Both the position numbers and the translations under genes were made by a program. A stretch of 64,000 nucleotides of DNA. Source: Isoetes taiwanensis (lineage: Eukaryota; Streptophyta; Lycopodiopsida; Isoetales; Isoetaceae). Every line of letters starts with the position of its first letter. Position 1 is the stretch's first letter. Of the stretch, positions 45,191-54,499 are shown piece after piece. Location: NCBI GenBank assembly GCA_021234155.1, contig JAJEKV010000035.1:12026407-12090406 (forward strand), given 5' to 3'. The notes beneath the pieces are model-generated. The model made no database searches. It was not told the origin of the DNA and saw only the letters and a program-made list of their open reading frames with translations.

Positions 45191-46320
45191 CTTCTATGGC
45201 CAGGAGTTTTTGATCATGTGCTTGGGAACGTTGCTCGGTGTCATTCGTCTTCTTGGAGTCATAGGCTACCACTCTTCCTTCTTCCATCTTGCAGAACCCC
45301 ACCTGTTGCTAGCTTACTAGCATCAGTTGCTATAAGCTTATCCTTGCTTGAGTCTGGTAGGGTGAGCACTGGTGCTGTTGTCAAAGTTTCCTTGAGCTTT
45401 TCAAAAGAAACTTGAATGTTCTCTATCCAATGTGCCCCTCAATCTTTTACCTTGATGTTCTTGGTGAGATCCAACAAAGGGATGCCCACTTAGCAAAATC
45501 CTTTACAAATTTCCTGTAGTAGCCTGCTAACCCAAGGAAGCTTCTCATTTCGGAGACATTCTTCGGGGCCGGCCAATGGCTTCTTCTTTGCTGGGTCTGT
45601 CGCTATTCCTTCGGCTGACACAATATGTCCAAAGTATTCAACCTTGGTTGTAGAAAAATGGCAGTTAGAAAGCTTGCCAAACAAGCAGTGACCGTCTTAG
45701 CTTCTCCAAGACTTTCCTTAAATGTGTTATATGTTCTTCCATTGACTTGCTATAGATGAGGATGTCATCGAAGAAAATGATGATAAACTCGTCCAAGAAT
45801 TCTCTGAAGATGTCGTTCATTAGCCTCGTGAACATTGCAGGAGCATTTGATAAGTCAAAGGGCATAACTGTAAATTCGTAGTGCCCATACCGCCTTCTAA
45901 AGGCGGTCTTATGAATGTCTTCTTCCTTAATTATTATCTGATGGTATCCTGATCTCAAGTCTATCTTAGAAAAGACTTTTGCTCCTTGGAGTTGATCCAT
46001 CAAGTCATCTGCCCTAGGCAAGGCGTATTTGTTCTTTACCATCTGCTTGTTCAACTGGCGGTAGTCTATACACATTCTTAGGCTTCCATTCTTCTTCTTC
46101 ACATATAAATGGGTGCCCCGAAGGGTGATATGCTTGCCCTGATGAATTCGAGCTCAAGCAATTCTTGTAATTGCTTCTTGAGCTCAACTAGCTCTGGGGC
46201 ACTCATCCTGTAAGGGGCCTTGTTGGTAGGCTTAGCATCTGGTGCTAGTGCGATGTCACACTCCACGCCTCTATAGGGTGGTAATTCACGGATTTCATTT
46301 GGAAACACATCATGGACATG
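45191..46320 (-). CDS. Reverse transcriptase and start of RNase H, remnant
   Basis: RT motifs: [63 protein letters not shown] and [11 protein letters not shown], in which the usual YLDD/YIDD is FFDD. The thumb follows in another frame ([15 protein letters not shown]), then RNase H with [16 protein letters not shown] copies the element RNA into DNA. At least three frame breaks. Confidence 0.88.
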
Positions 46321-46329
46321 GAAAAAATT

Positions 46330-46815
46330 AAGGAACTTTTATATTCAAAATGGTGAAATAGACTTGGCTAAAGTATGCCAAAGGTTGAGGTGAAAGTTTC
46401 TAATGCTTAGCTAAACTTTCTAAATTTTGCCACCTATACTTTCTTACGTTTGGCTAAACTTTTATTAAAAAAAAATAAAATCTTCTATCTTTTGACTATT
46501 TTGCACTAATTCAAGACCTAAATATTAATTGACCATAATAAATATAAAGGCCATAGGATAATTTGGCTAAAGTACATGAAATTTGACATAAAAGCTTCTA
46601 ATTTTTTGCTAAACTTTCCAAATTTTGGCAATTACACTTTCTTGCGATTAGCTAAAGTCGGAGGAAATGGAGGTGGGGCGTGATATAAACTTGGCTAAAA
46701 TTTTATTTTTTTTAGCCCAAAAAGGGCCATAGTTTAGCCAATTTATTTCCAAACAAGGCCAAAATTTCGCCATTTAGCTAAGTTTAGCCATTAATTTCTT
46801 CCATGATCATGGAAC
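46330..46815 (-). repeat. AT-rich TAGCTAAA-family repeat inserted in the chromovirus
   Basis: On the minus strand it starts like the repeat at 31010 (CATGGAAGAAATTAATGGC, then TAAACTTAGCTAAATGGCG) and carries the same GGCTAAAGTACATG motif. Coding on either side (RLIKEFH upstream, [12 protein letters not shown] downstream) would be continuous without it. An ATGGA/CCATG direct repeat at the edges may be the target duplication. Confidence 0.72.
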
Positions 46816-46989
46816 TCCTTGATTAGCCTTGCTACTGGCCTGGGCAACTAGTTCAAGCTTGGCTCCCTTTGCTTTTCCTGACCCGGCTCAATTGCCTCTA
46901 GCCTAAGGAGATATTCCACCCTGTCCTTCATTAAGCTTTTGTGCAATTGCTTCAAAGAGATACACTGCATGGCTGAAAGGACTTTCTTA

Positions 46990-47145
46990 CCTCTGACTAC
47001 AAAGCGGTTCCGTTGAGTGCTGTGATGGAGATCTCGTGCTTGTTACAGTCAATCATGGTTTTAGCTGGCTTCAAAGACTCCATTCCCACTATGAGGTCAT
47101 ATTTACCAATATCCATTACCTCTGCCCCCATAGTCCATTTGGTTC
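46990..47145 (-). CDS. C-terminal part of retroviral-type protease and linker
   Basis: Reads AEVMDIGKYDLIVGMESLKP, then AKTMIDCNKHEISI, the family pattern D-G-YDLILGMDWL and IDC. Downstream, in another frame, QCISLKQLHKSLMKDRVEY continues the linker to RT. The catalytic DSG part is gone. The same ORF (47224-46997) begins in LTR sequence. Confidence 0.8.
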
Positions 47146-47680
47146 TAGGCCTCAAGATAGAGCAGACCGAGTCATAATAATGGCGGGCCTGGCTATAGAC
47201 AATGGCTAGGGTTGACCACTCCATTCGCCCCTCCTGTGCATACTTTGCAGATGGGCTAGATCGGGCTCTGACATGACTCTAGCCTTTTGGATACGCAATC
47301 TCATGGTATCACCCATCGAGACTACTCCAGGTTGCATCTCCCGATCTGTCAAGGCAGGAAGAGTTGCGTCTCCCCTTCCTGGGGTCTAGAGGTTCCACGG
47401 GCGGTTAGAGAATCGTGGCGAAACACGATTCGTCCCCGACTTAACCCCCCAAAACAAGAGCCAGGCCGTCACCTGCAGTTCTTGAGAGGCAGTGCAACAC
47501 CATTGCCCCAGGAGGTGTCAGACCCATGCCCGGCCCACTCGAAGTAACCGGCCATAAGCCTAGCCCGCTATGAGGTCCCCAGTAGCCGAGCTCAGCAGGG
47601 ACCCTCCCTCCGTCTCGCCTCTAGCCCCGTTATGTAGTGCTACGTCATATCATAGCCCCCATAGTATGTGGCACCCTATG
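47146..47680 (-). repeat. LTR fragment related to the LTRs at 9995 and 22169
   Basis: On the minus strand GGGCTAGGCTTATGGCCGG, GGCATGGGTCTGACAC, GGGTGATACCATGAG, TGGAGTGGTCAACCCTAGCC and TCTTGAGGCC occur in the same order as in the 1.6-kb LTRs (counterparts at about 10813 to 11236). It joins protease sequence directly at about 47145, so gag, the PBS and the rest of the LTR were deleted. Confidence 0.8.
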
Positions 47681-49400
47681 TGCGATGACAAGTATTAATG
47701 TGATGGTATACCTTTTTGTTAACAGAATGTAATGCTAATAATATTTATAACAACAAATGTACATCAAAATATATCTTGTGAGGCACAAAGCCACATCAGT
47801 CAGACATAATAAACAAATGTAAGATGTAGTGTAAATGTGGGCACTATGATATCATTGAGCCCAACGTCTGCTACGACGAAGACACCATGCATACAGCAAA
47901 GCAATAGCACAATAAAGAACTTGTCAATGCTATTCATTTGGGATTAAAGAAAATACTGTAGCAAGGCACATCAGCTTGTCTTATTCACAAAATTCCAAGA
48001 ACATGGGAATTCTTTTACAATATAACCTTGGGGAGGTTTCTCAATAAAGTTCCTAAAAGCAAAATAAATTCAATCCCGATCGAATTCAAACCAGTATCGA
48101 AAATTTTGGAAATTTTGTATAAATTCGTTATTAAAAAGGAGTAGTATAGAGAGCTCTTTTGCCAAGAAGAGCTTGTGAGAATACAATATCTTAATGCAAA
48201 CCATGTTTTGAAGAAATAATACTGAGCCAGCTTCCTGATATCAAAGTTGAGAATCTCCTTGTGTAGGCTTACCTGACATCGCGCTATTTGTGGCAAGTAT
48301 ATAATTCTTCGATTCTTCTTTGCCAATTTTCCTGGCGATCAGAAATCTTGTGCTGGAATCTTTGGAATGGAAACCTCCCCTTCCTCTCTTGGACTTTAGA
48401 TTTCCACTGGTTCAAGAGCTTTACCTACCAAAATTTGCAAATTTAGGTAGATGCAGCTTTCAAAACTCTATCTAGTATCAAATTTCAAAATTCAGGTTTG
48501 ATGACTCAGCATAGAGAAGCTTTTGTGTTGGCCAATCTAATGCAGGATAAATTTTAACTTTCAGAAGCTTGTTCAGAAACATCAAAAGGAGTCCGGTAGG
48601 ATGGGGCTTAGATTCTCCTCTGTTTAGGCAGCAAAAACAGAATTTCCAAGTCTGGTTTGGGTATTAGTTATTATGTGGAGCATTAGACAGAGGAAGTGCT
48701 TCAATGCGAGATAATCTCTTGCCAGGCACATGAATTTTTGCAGATGATCTTCACAGAAAGCTTAAGGCAGTGAAAATGGTTCAAAACCAAAAGGGGAAAG
48801 ATCAGAACAGGGAAAAAAAAGCACACAAATGGAAGCATCTGTTGAGGAAGATTACATCGAGCTTCTCTAAATGGTGGCAACGATTATGGCGGTGAGGATT
48901 CTGTTGTTCTTGCTTTGGAAAGAAATATTAGTCTTCGAATGGAAGCCCTAAGGAGCACGAAGAAGGTGGTTTCTTGAATTTACACTGGTTAGGCCAAGGT
49001 ACTACAGTTCTTTTAGCATGTCATTCAGAGGTTCAAAAAATTCTAGCTACGGTAAAAGCACCCTTGTCCAGACGAGATGAAAAATGAATTATGGAGATAT
49101 TAGATGCAGCCTTGCCGGACTAATCCATTACATGATTATGAAGAACCTCCTCTGTACAAGGATGCTGGGTATGAAGAGGGTTTTCAAAGGGTAGAAAAAC
49201 AGTATTGGAAACAAAACAAATCTTAAAAACCTCTGTAAGGGCTGCAAAATCGACAGAAACTGGATTTAAGCAGGGTGGATCGGATTCGACAGAAATGGGT
49301 GATCGTTCTGTAAATTTTGATTTGGGTGCTTCCAAGGAATCCAATTCCGTTGAATCCTTCAATCTGTCCCCGCTGTGGCAGAGAAGATTGGTCTCGCCTC
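47681..49400. other. No gene recognised (1.7 kb)
   Basis: A 103-aa minus-strand ORF at 48015-48326 (MAKKNRRIIYLPQIAR start) is unrecognised. A single GGAAACCTCCCC unit lies at 48368. Sequence at 48330-49200 is non-repetitive and may be former intron or flank of the LRR relic. Confidence 0.45.
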
Positions 49401-49411
49401 CAGGAGCTTGT

Positions 49412-49696
49412 AAGCTCTGAACATTCCATTATCTGAGGAGGAATCTTTCCACTCAAGTTGTTATACTGCAAATATAAAACCTTCAAGTTCTTCAGCCTGC
49501 CTGATTCCGGTGGGATGTTTCCAGCCAAGTTGCATGTCGACAAGCCTAGAACCATCAATGAAGTGCAATTTCCTACTGATTTTGGCATTGATTTGATTAT
49601 CCCCTGCACGCAGGATTTCAAGGTTTTGAAGCATACCCAAACTATAGTAACGGTTCTAAGGCGCTCAATAAGGCTGATATTTGCCCATAAAAACAA
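49412..49696 (-). pseudogene. Leucine-rich-repeat receptor-like fragment
   Basis: A minus-strand frame contains three successive plant LRR units: one ending MPKSVGNCTSLMVLGLSTC, then NLAGNIPPESGRLKNLKVLY, then LQYNNLSGKIPPQIMECSEL. The LxGxIPxxxGxLxxL spacing is that of extracellular LRRs of receptor-like kinases. Downstream of about 49410 the frame loses the pattern, and no transmembrane or kinase part is seen. Either a lone surviving exon or a pseudogene piece. Confidence 0.72.
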
Positions 49697-49700
49697 AAGG

Positions 49701-50219
49701 AGCAGAGGAGAGGATGCTTACGAAATGGGTTCCTAGATACAAGTACGCCCAGGCCTTTTTGGAGCAACCGCTCGCGTCAGAGCTCTAAATACAAAGGTCT
49801 GCCACGCAAAAATGCAAAATTTAGATCATCCAACATGAATTAGAAGATCAAATTTGTAAAACCCTCCAAATTCGATTTGCTTACCGCAGTCCTCAGTCCT
49901 CAGTTTCTAGTTTTTGTCCTTCCATTTTTGTTCAAAAAAACCATGATCTGGCCCATAAAAACGATCTATCTATCTCCCAAAGCCAAATACAGTCTTGCTT
50001 GCATTCCTTGCCTTGAATATGTTTTGGCAAAGTCATCGCCGTTCTTAATTTGTTTGAAAGAGCAGGCCTCCAATTGAATAAGAGCTTTTCGCGCTTCTCT
50101 TGCTACAGAAAAGGAACTCTAAATAGAAATTCATGTACGAAATCAGTGAAAGGGGCAATCCAATCTCGCGGTTGATGTTAAATTCTTGCATTTATGAGGA
50201 GCAGATCTCATCGAAAAGT
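49701..50219. other. No gene recognised
   Basis: Spacer between the LRR relic and the foldback upstream of LTD. Nothing identifiable. Confidence 0.45.
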
Positions 50220-50311
50220 GGAAACCTCCCCAATTTTCTTATATGGAAACCTCCCCAAGCTTCTATGGAAAGCTGGGGAGGTTTCCATATACGAAAATTG
50301 GAGAGGTTTCC
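50220..50311. repeat. 92-bp near-perfect hairpin upstream of LTD
   Basis: Two ~43-bp arms (GGAAACCTCCCCAATTTTC, then TATATGGAAACCTCCCC) with a loop of about 5 bases and only a few mismatches. Same sequence family as the array at 28963-29260. It ends 287 bp before the LTD start codon, so it may lie in the promoter or be transcribed as a hairpin. Confidence 0.88.
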
Positions 50312-50598
50312 GATATTGGGAGTCTAACCAAATTCGGGTTCAGATAGTTTGAGCGCGATTAGACCTTAGGAGCAAGGTTAGAAATTGAAGGGCTGCCCAT
50401 ACTTTATTTTAAGGTCGATGCCAAAAATGAACTTCCAAATTGCATGGCATGATTCAAATTAGATTTTCATTTGCATTGCTAGTCTCAAAGTAACAATGCA
50501 TTTGAATAAGAAGAAAAGGAGGGCCAAGATAGGCCCAACATTAAGAATCGACGGCTCTGTCAGAAATCAGATACCCTAATATCAGATAAGTGGCAGCT

Positions 50599-51390
50599 AT
50601 GGCGTGTCCAACCATGGCTGCTTGCGCCGTTGCTCCAGCCTATGCATCACCTCGCGCTTTCTTTCTTCAACGGCCATGCATTCCATTTGCAAACCGTATC
50701 AAGCATGCCGTAATTGGTAATACAAAGGATCTTAAGCTCCAAAAATTGGGCCCAAATGCAGGGCATAGAGTGATGATGAGCTCTTGGTTCAAGTTCGGCA
50801 AAAATGGATTGGATGCAGAAGGAGCTGGCATTTATGGTAGTCAAGGACGGGATGATTTTGACAAAGATGATGTTGAGCAGGTAAGCTCGAATTTTTTAAA
50901 TGTTCTGCTATTTTACAACCTAAACCTAGATCTTTTGTCTGTAAGTTTGATACAATTAATAACCTAGGTTTCCTTCCCAATCTCATTATACTGTCTCTTG
51001 ATACTACTTTAACTGCATCATTTTTTGTCTTCATTCTGACCTAATTCTCTGTAACACTAAGAAATATGCTTTTATGACAGAGGTTGTTATGTTTTTGAAT
51101 TTGTTGAACTCTGTTTCTGGGATTAAATGCAGTATTTCAACTACATGGGCATGCTGGCAACAGAAGGAACGTATGAAAAAATGGATGCATTGCTAAACAC
51201 AGGCATACATCCTGTAGATATATTGCTTCTATTAGCAGCATCAGAAGGAGACAAGCCAAAGATAGAGGAATTGCTTAGAGCTGGAGCAGTATGTACAGTG
51301 AAGGATGCAGACGGACGGACTGCTCTTGACAGAGCACAAGATGACGAGCTAAAGGAGTTTATTCTAAATTTTTCAAAGGCTGCCGTTTGA
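50599..51390 (+). CDS. LTD: LTD/GDC1, chloroplast factor for LHCP targeting (two exons)
   Basis: Exon 1 is 50599-50880 (94 codons), the intron 50881-51132 (GTAAGC to TGCAG, phase 0) and exon 2 51133-51390, giving 179 aa; the known Arabidopsis protein is similar in length. The start is the ATG in GCAGCTATGGCG; the in-frame codon three triplets upstream is GTG, not ATG. Residues 1-~60 are rich in A, S, R and hydroxyl-poor at the end, as in a plastid transit peptide. The conserved body begins WFKFGKNGLDAEGAGIYGSQ and RDDFDKDDVEQ, then YFNYMGMLATEGTYEKMDAL, HPVDILLLLAASEGDKPKIE, and an ankyrin-like end (ELLRAGA, KDADGRTALDRA). In Arabidopsis LTD/GDC1 takes imported light-harvesting proteins from the inner-envelope translocon to cpSRP43/54 and is needed for grana. 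Nothing is broken here, so it is probably functional. Confidence 0.95.
50881..51132 (+). other. LTD: LTD intron
   Basis: A 252-bp T-rich intron with GTAAGC donor and a TGCAG acceptor. It lies between the codons for DVEQ and YFNYMG. Confidence 0.93.
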
Positions 51391-51602
51391 TCCATTTTAT
51401 TCCTCCTCGTCAACGAAAAAACAGGTTTTGTACATTTTTTTCCTTGCATATTTGTAAAACTATGTGTATATTGTTTCAACACATATATTAACAAATTACG
51501 ATTGTTCAAAGCAATCAGCACATCCATTCTTATATGTGAATACTTTACTAGGCCACTTTTTTCCATTACGTTGCCAATAAACACTCCCTAATACCTGACA
51601 GA

Positions 51603-51708
51603 CTTAAATTTAAATGAAAAGAGCATCATTTCATCTGAAATGTGTCAACAATGTGAAGAACTTAAATTTAAATGAAAAGATCATCTCAAATGTGTCAACA
51701 AGGTGAAG
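51603..51708. repeat. Tandem duplication, ~57-bp unit, downstream of LTD
   Basis: CTTAAATTTAAATGAAAAGA, TCAT, CAAATGTGTCAACAA and GTGAAGAA occur twice, at 51605 and 51660. The second copy lacks a few bases. It lies about 210 bp after the LTD stop codon, possibly in or just beyond the 3' UTR. Confidence 0.8.
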
Positions 51709-51947
51709 AACGCAGCAAAGAGAAGCTTATGAGGAGGTTATGAATGCAACACTTTGCCCACAATATTCAATATCAAATCAATATTTATTTTTTAATACGA
51801 AATTTTAGGGACCTTGAAATTTCGGCCCACATCAACAGGTTTTTATAAACTGAAATCTTCTATCGATTTTTCTTTGAGCAGCACCGAAAGCAATAAGCAC
51901 ATGCCGGAAACGCCAGTCCACTCAAGCTCCCTAAAAATTGTTGAAGA

Positions 51948-52086
51948 ATTTTCATGACAAAAATTTAAACTCAAAATTTTACGTGCCGACGGCCGACGCA
52001 TGGCGGTCGCGGTTTTCGCGCCTGCGACCGCCACGCCGCCGGCGTCGTCGTAAAATTTCTTCGCGAAATTTTTTAGTCATGAAAAT
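51948..52086. mobile_element. 139-bp foldback element with GC-rich centre
   Basis: ATTTTCATGAC at the left and GTCATGAAAAT at the right are exact inverted ends. Inward, AATTTTACG and CGTAAAATT also pair, then a GC-rich core in which GCATGGCGGTCGC faces GCGACCGCCACGCC. The whole element is close to one hairpin inside AT-rich DNA. MITE-like; no clear target duplication. Confidence 0.7.
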
Positions 52087-52406
52087 TACTCCTTCCAAGA
52101 TTATGCAATACACATGGAATACGTAGTGAAAAACCTAACCACATAAAACTGGCCAATAAGACATGCTAGCCTCCACACGCTGCTGACAGATGGTTGCATG
52201 CAAACAAATCAGCCATCTGAGAATTTCTAACTGGTTGCCAGTCATGGCCTTCTACCACTAGATATCCTGGCTGGGATATGGATATGGAATGAGGTACACC
52301 ATCCAGGATAAAGAATGCATCTTCTGCCGTACATGGAGATGATACACGACTGGCAAAAGTCATTGGCTCTTCATCTGCCCTCACTCATAAGCATGGGATG
52401 TGATAA

Positions 52407-52985
52407 ATGCTCTCACCGACTAGCATCTTGCTTCGTGCTCTTAGGATGCTATGTTGGTTTTCTATTCCCAATCTTCCTACTGATCTCTTGGTGCCGGAGT
52501 TTCTTATCAGTATTGCTAATGGTCTGGGTACTCATCTGGCCCATTCTATTGTTGATGGTGCTAAAATTTGCGTCTCTCTTCCTTCTGGTCGCAGTCTTCC
52601 TGACTGTGTGGTTGTGAAAAGTGGCCCTATCTTTCTGAAGTATGCTTTGCAATTGCTCAATGGCCCTCAACTTGCTGATTTATTTCCTCAACTTGCTTTA
52701 TTTGCAAATTTTCGTGCTAAGAGAGATCACCCTGTAATGATCTCTTCTTCCTCTATGCCTTCTACCTCTGTTGAGTCCCTTTTGCCCTCTGTTGTCCCTT
52801 CTGCCAATGCTACTGCTACCTCTGTTGTTGCTACTCCATCTGCTGCTAGAACCACTATCCTACAGAAGATTGTGCATACTCCCGCTCTTGAAGAGGATGC
52901 TAGGGCTAAGTTACAGAAGATCCAGGAATTGCAAGAGCGGCATGAAAGTGTTCAAGAGCATCATGAAAATGCCCAAGAGGGATGA
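52407..52985 (+). CDS. LINE ORF1 remnant, DUF4283-like
   Basis: The frame reads WFSIPNLPTDLLVPEFLISI, then ANGLGTHLAHSIVDGAKICV and LPSGRSLPDCVVV, the pattern of plant L1 ORF1 (WVRFPNLPL, FL-IAN-LG, RVCVE). ORF1 proteins bind the element RNA. A serine/threonine/alanine-rich segment and a charged coiled-coil-like end (ARAKLQKIQELQERHESVQE) follow. The usual CCHC zinc knuckle is not seen. Confidence 0.75.
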   Translation: MLSPTSILLRALRMLCWFSIPNLPTDLLVPEFLISIANGLGTHLAHSIVDGAKICVSLPSGRSLPDCVVVKSGPIFLKYALQLLNGPQLADLFPQLALFANFRAKRDHPVMISSSSMPSTSVESLLPSVVPSANATATSVVATPSAARTTILQKIVHTPALEEDARAKLQKIQELQERHESVQEHHENAQEG

Positions 52986-53027
52986 ACAAATGTTAATTGG
53001 AAAAGAGCCGCACGCAATAAGGCTAGT

Positions 53028-53255
53028 CAACAAAATAATGGGGGGTAGAGCAGAGAGGAGGCTCTCCCTCACCAAGTGCTGAACAAAACAATGGAGGGGT
53101 GGAACAGAGAGGAGGCTCCCCTGCCGCCACCCAACAAAATAATGGGGGGGGGGGGGGGGGGGGAAGGGGGGGTAGAGCAGAGAGAGGCTCTCCCTCACCA
53201 AGTCTTGAAACAAAACAATGGAAGGGTGGAACAGAGGAGAGGCCCCCTGCCAATT
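53028..53255 (+). repeat. Tandem repeat in the LINE linker, ~57-70-bp units
   Basis: AACAAAA-AATGG-GGGG, GAGCAGAGAGGAGGCT and CCTCACCAAGT recur four times, with a G-run expansion (53146-53162) in the third. In one frame it encodes variants of NGGVEQREALPHQVLN. ORFs on the other strand, including a 230-aa one, are shadows. Confidence 0.75.
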
Positions 53256-53367
53256 TCCGGGACGAGGGTGGGCTGACCTCCCTTTAGACCATGCGAGATG
53301 GACATGGTTGATGCCGGGCTCTATTGGTATGGAGGTGGAACATAATATTTTGGCCATATGAACCTCG

Positions 53368-54060
53368 TTGTCTTGGAATGTGAGGGGAGTGGCTTCTTCC
53401 CCAAGTAAAAGAAGCGGGTGTCTCTTTACCCGCCTAAGTTCTCTATGACCTTTTGTTGCCTTCAAGAGCATAAATGCCGCCGAGGTGATGTACATAAAGT
53501 AGCTAATGTATTTGGACGTGACTATAATGTCTTGGTATCCGCAACATGCATCTAAGGCGGTGTGCTTATCAAGTGGAAGTCTTCTCGTGGATGTCACTTT
53601 CACTCAAACGATAGGTTCTGGACGGTGGATAATAATCAAATGGAAAGATAAGGGCCAAGAATGGGGTTTGATAAATGTATATGCTCATAATAGACCTCGG
53701 CCACAGGTGCTTTGTGGGCAACTCGAGGAGTAAAGTTCTTCACCTTGGGCGTAATGTTGCATGGTTGCTCGCTGGCTTACATTAATATGGTCGAGCCGGA
53801 AAGAGATAGAAGTGGTCGCGGCTCAAGTGGTGCAAGGATTCAAGCGAGAACAATGGCTACGCCTTTACATGATGGTCGTACTTTTATAGAGATTGATGGT
53901 GATCACCCTTACGTGGTGTAATGGTTGAACAGAGTCGGCAGAGCTTATGCAAGGCATGATAGAGGATACTTTAATACTCGTGTAGCTGCTTTACGAAATG
54001 GATTTTCGTTGCTCAAATCTTCTGGATAGCTCCGTGTCTGATCATAATCCACAACTCTTA
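53368..54060 (+). CDS. LINE endonuclease remnant
   Basis: Starts LSWNVRGVASSPSKRS at 53368 (N of the first catalytic motif), then, in other frames, GRWIIIKWKDKGQEWGLINV and YAHNRP, and ends with SDHNPQLL at about 54037 (the SDH motif). APE-type endonuclease nicks target DNA to prime reverse transcription. The frame changes at least twice and stops interrupt it. Confidence 0.82.
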
Positions 54061-54499
54061 ACTAATAATGTGGTTAATTGTCATCGACCTACCAGGACCT
54101 ACTTTAAGCTCAATTGCAAGTACTTGGAGGATGATGAGTTCAAACTTGGTCAGAAGTCGGGCTTGGTCTCGGGCCTTCTCACCCTCAGTGGGGGGCATGT
54201 CTGGGGTTGTCGCAACGTTGTCTGCAGTGAAGTCATTTGCAAAAGAATATGGGAGAGTCAGAGTTGCTGAAGCTAGAGGACTATTGACTGCATTGTACCA
54301 GGAATTAGAAGTACTCCGCGCTCGTGGCCATACTAGTGGAGTCAGAGAAAAGGAGTTATTGTCTCAGATCAATGCTATGGAAACTGTAAAAGTTACCGGG
54401 CCAAGGTGAAGGCGAGGGGTTGCAAAGGGGTTCAAGGACGGAGATAGATGTACCCGGTTCTTTTTTGCGGCTGCAAAAAGAAGGAAACTCGCCACTTCT

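Larger units (their letters stand above)
43407..47145 (-). mobile_element. pol: Ty3/gypsy chromovirus pol region, decayed
   Basis: Minus-strand domains in order: partial protease, RT, RNase H, integrase, chromodomain, the order of a chromovirus. Gag and the protease active site are missing. A SINE (44893-45190) and an AT-rich repeat (46330-46815) interrupt it, and many frameshifts and stops occur. A W-to-stop change follows LLNLRQRR at about 44785. Not functional. Confidence 0.92.

Noticed and set aside
45081-45302. Poly-glutamate and poly-leucine ORFs
   Set aside because: They are the translation of a (TTC)n SINE tail joined to RNase H codons.
52911-53603. 230-aa minus-strand ORF, proline-rich
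   Set aside because: It is antisense to the LINE linker repeat and endonuclease start; its repeats mirror the G-rich tandem units.
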